Source: Verrucomicrobiales bacterium | GTDB taxonomy: Bacteria; Verrucomicrobiota; Verrucomicrobiia; Verrucomicrobiales; DEV007 | Assembly (NCBI GenBank): GCA_007123695.1 | Contig: SLGN01000329.1 | Location: 1-12,868, forward strand | Reading direction: 5' to 3' | DNA: 12,868 nt | Shown here: positions 7,601 to 12,868 of the stretch, in pieces | Layout of the letters: each line of letters begins with the position of its first letter | How positions within the stretch are numbered: position 1 is the first letter of the stretch | Notes under the pieces: generated by a model | Database searches by the model: none | The model's input: only the letters and a program-made list of their open reading frames with translations | What the model was told of the DNA's origin: nothing | Translations under genes and position numbers: made by a program

Positions 7601-10600
7601 AGGTTCCCACCGTCGAGGTCGTCTACGACCCGGACACGAAGGTCTTCCAGGTCTTCAGCTCCACGGGCGACTACAAGGACTGGGACCTCAACTCCCAGGG
7701 GGTGCTGCGCAAGCTGCCCCTGCCCGCCGAGGACGCCGTCGATCTCGAGGCGATCAAGACGGGCCTGCCCCGCCATTTCGACCACGAGGAGTACTACGAC
7801 GACTACTCCAAGGCCGGCTACCAGTTCCGCCCGCTCTTCCAGCACCTCGAGAACGTCTGGCGCAAGGACGGCGAGGCCCTCGCCGAGATCGTCGCGCCCG
7901 AGGGGCTCAAGGACACCATCCCCGACCACCACTTCCACCCCGCCGTCCTCGACGCCTGCTTCCACACCGTGAAGGGCGGCCAGGTCATCCCCGACGGGGC
8001 CCTCGCCACCGACTACTTCTACCTGCCGGCCGCGATCCGCAGCATTCGCCTCTACACCGACAAGCCGCCCCTGCGCCTCTGGGGCCACGCCAAGGTGAAT
8101 TCGGACAACGACCGCGAATACATCATCGCCGACATCCGCGTCTACGACGACGGCGGCAACCTCGTCGCCGAGATCTACGGCTTCCGCGCCGACCGCGTCG
8201 AGCAGAGCAAGTCCGACGACCTGGAGAAGTGTCTCTACCAGACCGTGTGGGAGCCGAAGCTGCTCAAGGGCACCCGCACCGAGGGCACGGCCCGCATCCC
8301 CGCCCCCGGCGAAATCGTCGCGGCGGCGAACGCTCCGCTGGCGGATCTCTACGAGAGCCGCGGCCTCGCCGACCACTACGGCAAATTCCTCCCCGCGATG
8401 GAGGAACTCTCCCGGCAGTTCATCGTCAACGCCTACCTCGACCTCGGCTGGGCGCCGAAGATCGGCGACCGCGTCACCGTCGATGCGCTCATGCGCGGGC
8501 TGCTCGTCGCCGAGCACCACCGCAAGCTCGTCTACGGACAGCTCACCGCCCTCGCCGAGGGCGGACTCCTCCGCAGCGTCGGCGAGGAGGAATGGGAAGT
8601 CGTCGAGGAGCCGGTGCGCGAAGAGGCGCTCAAGTGGCTCGACCGCCTCGCCAAGGACATGCCCGATTTCGCGTCCGAGGCCGAACTCCAGGGGCTCTCC
8701 GGCCCGAACCTCGCCGGGGTTCTGTCCGGCGAGCTTGATCCGCTCGAGGTCCTCTTCCCCCAGGGTTCGTCCCGGGCGATGGAGCGCTTCTACCGCGAAG
8801 GCGCCGACTTCCCCGTCATCAACGGCCAGATCCGTGCCGCCATCGACCGTGCCGTGGCCGACCTGCCGGAGCGCCGCGCCATCCGCGTGCTCGAAGTCGG
8901 GGCCGGCACCGGCTCGCTCACCAACGAGATTCTCTCCGTCTTCCCCCCCGACCGCACCGAATACGTCTTCACCGACAACGGCGGCGGCTTCCTCCAGGCG
9001 GCGCAGGACCGCTTCGGCGAGAACTACCCCTTCGTCGAATACCGCGTCTTCGACTGCGAAAAGGATCCCGAAGCCCAAGGATTCGATCCCCACAGCTTCG
9101 ACATCGTGCTCGCCTCCAACGTGATCCACGCCACCGAGGACCTCCGCACCACCCTCAACATGCTCAGGCGCTGCCTTGCGCCGGACGGCGTCCTCATGTT
9201 CCTCGAGGTGACCTGGCGCCGCGCCGCCCTCGACAACGTCTTCGGCCTCCTTCCCGGCTGGTGGCGCTTCGCCGACACCGACCTGCGCCAGCGTTCCGCC
9301 CTCCTCACCCGCGAAGGATGGGAATCCCTCCTCGCCGAACTCGACTTCCGCGAGGTCACCAGCTTCATCAGCTCGCCCAAACCCGAGGAGAACCAGCAGG
9401 CCTGCCTCGTCGCCCGCGCGCCCGAGCCGGTCGAGCTTCCCGGGGCCGAGGACGACGCGGAAGGCGAGCCCGCCGCCGCCGAAGCTCCCGCCGAGACCTG
9501 GATCGTGACCCGCGACGCCGCCGGCCTCGGCGCGTCGCTGGAGAAGGCCCTCGCCGCGCCGCGTTTCGCCGTGCGCCTCGTCGCTGGCGAAGTCGACGCC
9601 ATCGAGGCGGCCGTCGAGGATACCCAGGCGGCCGGCGGTGTCGTCCGCGGCATCGTCCACACCCTTTCCCTCGACCATCCGCGAGCCGACCGGATCGACG
9701 CCGCGACGCTCAACCTCGCCCAGGACAGCGGCGTGCGCTTCGCCCACCGCCTCTTCAAGTCCGTCGCCGCCTGCGAGTGGACCAAGCGCCCCCGCGTCTT
9801 CTTCCTCACCCGGGGGACCCTGCCGGTGCTTGCCGGCGACGCCCTCCCCGGTCTCGCCTCGGCCCCGCTCACCGGACTCCTCCGCGTCGCCAACAACGAG
9901 CAGCCCGAATACCAGTGGACCCAGATCGACCTCGACCCCGCCGACGCGCCCCACGAGATCGAGGACCTCGTCGACGAGCTCCTCCTCTCCGAGCGCGAGC
10001 ACGAGATCGCCTTCCGCGGCAACGCGCGGCACGTCCGCCGCGTCTCCCGCGTCAAGTCCGAGGACCTGCCCCCGCGCCGACGCAACGCCGTCGGCAAGGA
10101 CGGCGAAGTCGTGCCCTACCGCCTCCAGATCGACAAGCCCGGCATCCTCACCAACCTCTCCCTCAACGAGACTTCCCGCCGCGAGCCCGAAGCCGACGAG
10201 ATCGAGATCCTCGTCAAGGCCGGCGGGATCAACTTCCGCGGCGTCATGAAGGCTCTCGGGATCTACCCGGGCCAGCCCGTCGACCTGAAGTGGTTCGGCG
10301 ACGACTTCTCCGGCACCGTCGTCCGCGTCGGCTCCGGCGTGACGGACCTCGTGCCCGGCGACGAAGTCGTCGGCATGGCGCCCTACTGCTTCCGCAGCCA
10401 CGTCACCGTCCACCGGAACATGGTCTTCCGGAAGCCCGCGACGATGAGCTTCACCGAGGCCGCCACCCTGCCGACGGTCTTCCTCACCTCGCATTACGCC
10501 ATCAACGAGCTCGCCCGCATGGAGAAGGGCGAGAGCATCCTCATCCACGCCGGCACCGGCGGGGTGGGGCAGGCGGCCATCCAGATCGCCAAGCACCTCG

Positions 10601-12868
10601 GCCTCGTCATCTTCGCCACCGCCGGCAGCCCCGAGAAGCGCCAGCTCCTCCGGGACATGGGAGTGGACCACGTCCTCGACTCCCGCACCCTCAAGTTCGC
10701 CGACGACATCATGGAGATCACCGGAGGCGAGGGCGTCGATGCCGTCCTCAACTCCCTCGCGGGCGACTTCATCCCGAAGAACTTCTCCGTCCTCAAGACC
10801 TTCGGCCGCTACATGGAGATCGGAAAGGTCGATGTCTATGGCAACTCCAAGATCGGCCTCGAGCCGCTCCGCAACAACATCAGCTTCTTCGTCATCGACC
10901 TCGCCCAGCACCTCCAGAGCAAGCCCGCCTATATCGCGCGCATGTTCTCGGACCTCGAGGCAAAGTTCTACGACGGCAGCTACGTGCCGCTGCCCAACCA
11001 CGTCTTCCCCGTCACCGAGGTGGTCGAGGCCTTCCGCTTCATGGCCGCCGGAAAGCACATCGGGAAGAACGTGCTCGATTTCGACCTGCCCGAGATCGAG
11101 ATCGGCCAGCCCACCGAGGAAGGCCACCGCTTCCGCGGCGACGGCACCTACCTCATCACCGGCGGCGCCGGAGGCTTCGGTCTCGAGCTCGCCACCTGGA
11201 TGGCGAAGCACGGCGCCCGCCATTTCGCCCTCATGAGCCGCTCCGGGCCGAACGCCGAATCCCTCGGGAAGATCGAGGCGCTCCGGGCCGGCGGCGTCGC
11301 CATCCTCGACGCCCGCGGCGACGTCACCTCCCGCGCCGACCTCGACCGCATCGTCGCCGAGATCCAAAAGGGCAAGGCCCCCCTCGTCGGGGTCATCCAC
11401 GGGGCCATGGTCCTCGACGACGAGTTCCTCGTCGAGCTCGACGAAGCCCGCTTCGACAAGGTCCTCCTGCCCAAGATGCTCGGCGCCTGGAACCTGCACG
11501 AGGCCACCCTCGGCATCCCGCTGGAGCACTTCATCTGCTTCTCCTCCTTCTCCGCCGTGATCGGTGCGGTCAAGCAGTCGAACTACAACGCCGGCAACGT
11601 CTTCCTCGACCAGCTCGCCCACCACCGGCGCTCGCTCGGCCTGCCTGCCCTCACCTTCAACTGGGGCGCGCTCGAGGGCGCCGGCTTCGTCGCCCGCAAC
11701 GAGAAGACCCAGCAGTACCTCGAGATGGTCGGCCTCGGCGCGACCAACATGGACGAGACGCTCCATCTCTTCTCCCTCGGCGTCCCCAGCGACGCCGTCC
11801 AGCTCGGCACCGCCCGCTGCGACTGGGCCGCCCTCGCCCGCTTCAGCCCCTCGGTCGCGGGCTCGAACATGTTTCTGCCCGTCGTGCCCCGCTCCACCTC
11901 CGGCGGCGGCGATTCCATGGCCGCCCGCATCCTCGAGTCCCCCGCCGAGAAGCGCCTCGGCATGGTCGAGGACCTCATCGCCGCCCAGGTCGGGGCCGTG
12001 CTCGGCACCGACCCCTCGCGCCTCGACAAGGACACCCCCCTCACCAACCTCGGCCTCGACTCGCTCATGGCCATCGAGCTGGTCAACCGCATCGAGGAGA
12101 AGCTCGGCATGTCCATGCCCATGGGCTCGGTCCTCAACGGGCCGAACATCCGCGACCTCTCGGTGCCGGTGCTGGAGAAGCTGCTCGAATCCGGCGGCGC
12201 CCAGGGCGCCTCGGGAGAAGGCGGCGGCGACTCCTCGCTCGTCCCCTTCGAAGCCACCGGCGAGACGCCCGAGTTCTTCCCCCTCGGCGAGGGGCAGAAG
12301 GCGCTCTGGTTCCTCAACCGGCTCGCCCCCGACTCCTCGGCCTACAATCTCGTCTTCTCGGGCAAGTTCCGGCCCCTCTTCGACATCGCCGCGATCAAGA
12401 AGGCCTTCGCCCTGCTTTTCGAGCGCCATCCCGTGATGGACTCGACCTTCGTCACCCGCGAGGGCGAGCCCGTTCAGATCATCCACAAGGGCCGCACCAT
12501 CGACTTCCGCGAGCACGACTGCACCGGTCTCGACGACGATCAGCTCAAGGCCCTCGTCAGCGAGCATGCCGACCGTCCCTTCAACCTCGAGCGCGGCCCC
12601 GTCGTCCGGCTCGAGCTCTTCCGCACCCGCGACAACGCCCACGTCGCCCTGCTCAGCATGCACCACATCGTCTCCGACGCCTGGTCGGTCGCGGTGCTGA
12701 TCCAGGACCTCATCGAATACTACTTCTCCGCCAAGGCCGGCCGCACTCCCAAGGTCGAGGCAATCCCGGGCTCCTACGCCGACTTCGTCCGCTGGGAGCA
12801 GGCCCACCTCGCCAGCCCCTCGGGCGAGCGCATGTTCCAGTCCTGGCAGGATCACCTCGCCGGCGCCC
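4627..12868 (+). CDS. Highly reducing type I PKS (KS-AT-DH-cMT-ER-KR-ACP) fused to NRPS condensation domain, 3' end missing
   Basis: This large cytoplasmic assembly-line enzyme builds a reduced, C-methylated polyketide chain and passes it to a condensation domain. The frame opens at ATG 4627 and has no stop through the window edge (2747 whole codons). The domains, in residues, are KS 10-434, AT 553-850, DH 916-1195, C-methyltransferase 1240-1598, structural KR half 1624-1807, ER 1831-2157, catalytic KR 2171-2358, ACP 2444-2520 and C domain from 2550. Catalytic motifs are intact throughout, except that one DH glycine is Asp. The order is that of fungal highly reducing PKSs such as lovastatin nonaketide synthase and PKS-NRPS hybrids. 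Yersiniabactin HMWP1 is a partial bacterial parallel (KS-AT-cMT-KR-ACP-Cy). KS begins at once, without a loading or docking domain. No Shine-Dalgarno is seen. The product and downstream modules are unknown. Confidence 0.95.
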   Translation, partial: MSLESSVSREPLAIVGIGCRLPGGVDGPESFWQLMTEGRSGIVPVPSDRWNRERWHHENVDIPGKMITKWGGFIHDFDRFDAQFFGISPREALRMDPQQRWLLEAAWESLEDAGIAPDGLRGSDTAVYVGIASNDYANVAQSDPRNVDVHTNSGSTLSIASNRIAYLFDFKGPAVSVDTACSSALVAINLACETIWSGESSMALAGGVNALITPDASIGFSKASMLSPSGQCFAFDDRANGYVRGEGAGIFVIKRLADAQRDGDRIYCTIRAAVINQDGNTSSMTVPGVETQAKMLEDALAKSGIEPKQVRYMEAHGTGTPVGDPIETRALGMVLSRGRDEGDHCLIGSVKTNVGHLESGSGVAGLAKAALVLYHDTVPPNLNFQRPNPNIPFDEFKLKVANELQPLPHLGDLPPVVGVNSFGFGGTNSHILLEAPPRPVAETSGSPAVSLSSGTTGAGEGKAERPVLLPLSGRTDGALRDAVVRWRRFLRASDEPLADIACAAGERREHHDHRLAFVAKDGEDLLHRMTEWLAEGDRSGAALSGRPSAEPHPLVFVFTGQGAQWWAMGQHLVKREPVFRKVLEDIDAHLKPLAGWSLVEEMTRDEASSQINRTNIAQPAIFGLQVALSELWRSWGIVPSKVVGHSVGEVAAAYVAGAYTLEDAVKVIYHRSRLQDTTGGKGRMVAVGLSQAEARKAVAGREDQVQVAVINSPGMVTLAGDTAPLEEIVSGLEEQGKFVRWLRIDYAFHTHQMEPIREELLEVLADIEPRPTTIPYISTVTGGVCEGTRLDGEYWWQNVREAVLFAPAIAGLIRSGEDSFLEIGPHPALQNPIMECLSDQGRKGFYFSSLKRKTDESEEIIGNLARLHLHGYALDWRSVAQSAGPPLRLPTYAWQHERFWLESAEGRYLRCAPLEHPLLGLAQTAPRPTWRFDLDPRYFTWLDDHRFWDSVVFPAAGYGEIGLAIARKLFPGENYAVEDLEMKKALFVSEEKVPTVEVVYDPDTKVFQVFSSTGDYKDWDLNSQGVLRKLPLPAEDAVDLEAIKTGLPRHFDHEEYYDDYSKAGYQFRPLFQHLENVWRKDGEALAEIVAPEGLKDTIPDHHFHPAVLDACFHTVKGGQVIPDGALATDYFYLPAAIRSIRLYTDKPPLRLWGHAKVNSDNDREYIIADIRVYDDGGNLVAEIYGFRADRVEQSKSDDLEKCLYQTVWEPKLLKGTRTEGTARIPAPGEIVAAANAPLADLYESRGLADHYGKFLPAMEELSRQFIVNAYLDLGWAPKIGDRVTVDALMRGLLVAEHHRKLVYGQLTALAEGGLLRSVGEEEWEVVEEPVREEALKWLDRLAKDMPDFASEAELQGLSGPNLAGVLSGELDPLEVLFPQGSSRAMERFYREGADFPVINGQIRAAIDRAVADLPERRAIRVLEVGAGTGSLTNEILSVFPPDRTEYVFTDNGGGFLQAAQDRFGENYPFVEYRVFDCEKDPEAQGFDPHSFDIVLASNVIHATEDLRTTLNMLRRCLAPDGVLMFLEVTWRRAALDNVFGLLPGWWRFADTDLRQRSALLTREGWESLLAELDFREVTSFISSPKPEENQQACLVARAPEPVELPGAEDDAEGEPAAAEAPAETWIVTRDAAGLGASLEKALAAPRFAVRLVAGEVDAIEAAVEDTQAAGGVVRGIVHTLSLDHPRADRIDAATLNLAQDSGVRFAHRLFKSVAACEWTKRPRVFFLTRGTLPVLAGDALPGLASAPLTGLLRVANNEQPEYQWTQIDLDPADAPHEIEDLVDELLLSEREHEIAFRGNARHVRRVSRVKSEDLPPRRRNAVGKDGEVVPYRLQIDKPGILTNLSLNETSRREPEADEIEILVKAGGINFRGVMKALGIYPGQPVDLKWFGDDFSGTVVRVGSGVTDLVPGDEVVGMAPYCFRSHVTVHRNMVFRKPATMSFTEAATLPTVFLTSHYAINELARMEKGESILIHAGTGGVGQAAIQIAKHLGLVIFATAGSPEKRQLLRDMGVDHVLDSRTLKFADDIMEITGGEGVDAVLNSLAGDFIPKNFSVLKTFGRYMEIGKVDVYGNSKIGLEPLRNNISFFVIDLAQHLQSKPAYIARMFSDLEAKFYDGSYVPLPNHVFPVTEVVEAFRFMAAGKHIGKNVLDFDLPEIEIGQPTEEGHRFRGDGTYLITGGAGGFGLELATWMAKHGARHFALMSRSGPNAESLGKIEALRAGGVAILDARGDVTSRADLDRIVAEIQKGKAPLVGVIHGAMVLDDEFLVELDEARFDKVLLPKMLGAWNLHEATLGIPLEHFICFSSFSAVIGAVKQSNYNAGNVFLDQLAHHRRSLGLPALTFNWGALEGAGFVARNEKTQQYLEMVGLGATNMDETLHLFSLGVPSDAVQLGTARCDWAALARFSPSVAGSNMFLPVVPRSTSGGGDSMAARILESPAEKRLGMVEDLIAAQVGAVLGTDPSRLDKDTPLTNLGLDSLMAIELVNRIEEKLGMSMPMGSVLNGPNIRDLSVPVLEKLLESGGAQGASGEGGGDSSLVPFEATGETPEFFPLGEGQKALWFLNRLAPDSSAYNLVFSGKFRPLFDIAAIKKAFALLFERHPVMDSTFVTREGEPVQIIHKGRTIDFREHDCTGLDDDQLKALVSEHADRPFNLERGPVVRLELFRTRDNAHVALLSMHHIVSDAWSVAVLIQDLIEYYFSAKAGRTPKVEAIPGSYADFVRWEQAHLASPSGERMFQSWQDHLAGA
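4654..5928 (+). other. PKS ketosynthase (KS) domain
   Basis: The KS performs decarboxylative chain extension. It opens with PLAIVGIGCRLPGG and ends with GFGGTNSHILLE. The full triad is present: C181 in DTACSSA, H316 in EAHGTGTPVGDP and H356 in KTNVGHLESGSG. It is therefore a normal condensing KS, not a decarboxylating KSQ loading domain. Confidence 0.95.
6283..7176 (+). other. PKS acyltransferase (AT) domain, probably malonyl-specific
   Basis: The AT loads the extender unit onto the ACP. It opens with FVFTGQGAQWWAMG, and the nucleophile is S646 in GHSVGE (644-649). The selectivity loop reads YAFH (746-749). Phe at the third place is typical of malonyl-CoA ATs (HAFH), whereas methylmalonyl ATs usually have YASH. 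The Tyr in first place makes it a mixed motif. An in-module C-methyltransferase agrees with malonyl use. Confidence 0.85.
7372..8211 (+). other. PKS dehydratase (DH) domain with HxxxDxxxxP variant
   Basis: The DH removes water from the beta-hydroxyacyl chain. It starts at HPLLG (916-920). Catalytic H945 lies in DDHRFWDSVVFPAAGY, where the usual HxxxGxxxxP glycine is D949. The second catalytic residue is D1109 in HPAVLDACFH, with H1113 at the Gln/His place. The double hot-dog length of about 280 residues is normal. It is probably active. Confidence 0.85.
8344..9420 (+). other. PKS C-methyltransferase (cMT) domain
   Basis: The cMT transfers methyl from S-adenosylmethionine to the alpha-carbon of the ACP-bound beta-ketoacyl chain. 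An N-terminal lid part (about 1259-1318) precedes the SAM-binding LEVGAGTGSLT (1422-1432), with D1450 after the second strand. NVIHAT (1498-1503) and FLEVTW (1525-1530) supply H1501 and E1527, matching the His/Glu pair proposed as catalytic in PKS methyltransferases. All motifs are intact, so the domain is expected to be active. Confidence 0.88.
9496..10047 (+). other. PKS structural ketoreductase subdomain (KRs)
   Basis: This catalytically silent Rossmann-like half, between cMT and ER, supports the catalytic KR further on. It begins near ETWIVTRDAAG and includes VVRGIVHTLSLD and GLLRVANNEQPEYQWTQIDL, the typical strand before ER. It is preceded by an Ala/Glu-rich linker (about 1600-1622). 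No nucleotide-binding GxGxxG is present, as expected. Confidence 0.7.
10117..11097 (+). other. PKS enoylreductase (ER) domain
   Basis: The ER is a medium-chain dehydrogenase-type enzyme that uses NADPH to reduce the enoyl-ACP. The substrate side has GGINFRGVMKALGIYPG (1828 onward region) and GDDFSGTVVRVGSGV. The NADPH motif is HAGTGGVGQAAIQIAKHLG (from about 1974). The end reads HIGKNVLDF. No degenerate motif is visible, in contrast with the inactive ER0 of many fungal PKS-NRPS proteins. Confidence 0.9.
11137..11700 (+). other. PKS ketoreductase (KR) domain, B-type motif
   Basis: The KR reduces the beta-keto group with NADPH. The dinucleotide motif is TGGAGGFG (2178-2185). The catalytic set is complete: K2283, S2307 (FSSFSAV), Y2320 and N2324 (NYNAGN). 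The LDD motif at 2263-2265 is the mark of B-type KRs, which give the D-configured hydroxyl that DH usually takes. Confidence 0.9.
11956..12186 (+). other. Acyl carrier protein (ACP) domain
   Basis: The ACP carries the growing chain on a phosphopantetheine arm. The attachment serine is S2479 in NLGLDSLMAIELVNRIEE. It is a single ACP of about 75 residues. It is followed by a Gly/Ser-rich linker (about 2521-2549) that leads into the C domain. Confidence 0.92.
12274..12868 (+). other. NRPS condensation (C) domain, N-terminal part only
   Basis: A C domain joins the upstream acyl chain to an amine or alcohol acceptor. The first core motif is PLGEGQKALWFLNRL (from 2552), followed by SSAYN. The active-site motif is HHIVSDAW (2679-2686), with second His H2680 and D2684 intact. 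Ala follows Asp where Gly is commonest. This is the HHxxxD form, not the DxxxxD of cyclisation domains. The window ends in the middle of the domain, at about 200 of the usual 450 residues. Confidence 0.9.

Noticed and set aside
6219..8738. An 839-codon plus-strand open frame inside the PKS
   Set aside because: It is another phase of the AT-DH-cMT coding sequence. Its Arg/Pro/Gly/His composition is typical of GC-rich shadows.
6508..12855. A 2115-codon open frame on the minus strand opposite the PKS
   Set aside because: It mirrors the GC-rich codon bias of the PKS frame. Its translation is a monotonous mix of Val, Glu, Gly, Ala, Asp and Leu with no domain. The + strand frame has intact PKS motifs all along.

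Overview
The window is a high-GC bacterial chromosome segment, roughly two-thirds G+C by eye. Every gene I can support reads on the + strand. The best guess for the source is a Verrucomicrobiota-like Gram-negative bacterium (Opitutae or Puniceicoccales type). The reasons are the form of Rex (IPRKTVYRLSLY start, KSPQLRKDL helix), the TonB-type C-terminus ending in an IQYDII-like strand with a PPMPPDV segment, an OGG1-type glycosylase, and mostly weak Shine-Dalgarno signals. This placement comes from remembered family resemblance, not from a search.

Positions 1-4330 hold five tightly packed genes that look like one transcription unit. They are rex (NADH/NAD+-sensing repressor), an OGG1-type 8-oxoguanine glycosylase/AP lyase, a long acidic TonB-like energy transducer, an ExbB/TolQ proton-channel protein and an ExbD/TolR protein. 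The gene gaps are a 4-bp GTGA overlap, 10 bp, 20 bp and another 4-bp GTGA overlap. The unit joins redox sensing, oxidative DNA repair and a complete proton-driven energy-transduction system for the outer membrane.

Positions 4331-4626 are non-coding and unexpectedly structured. They hold three ACCCTGT repeats at an exact 22-nt period, two overlapping hairpins, and a larger hairpin with a TTTT tract just upstream of the next start codon.

Positions 4627-12868 hold a single uninterrupted reading frame that runs off the window (2747 whole codons seen). It encodes a multidomain type I polyketide synthase with the order KS-AT-DH-cMT-(structural KR)-ER-KR-ACP, followed by the first part of an NRPS condensation domain. 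This is the domain order of fungal highly reducing PKSs of the lovastatin synthase or PKS-NRPS type, found here in a bacterial gene. All main catalytic residues are present. One conserved DH glycine is replaced by Asp. The protein begins directly with KS, with no loading module. The predicted chemistry is malonyl-CoA extension with C-methylation and full reduction, then transfer of the acyl chain to an amine or alcohol acceptor at the C domain. The rest of the assembly line lies beyond the right edge.
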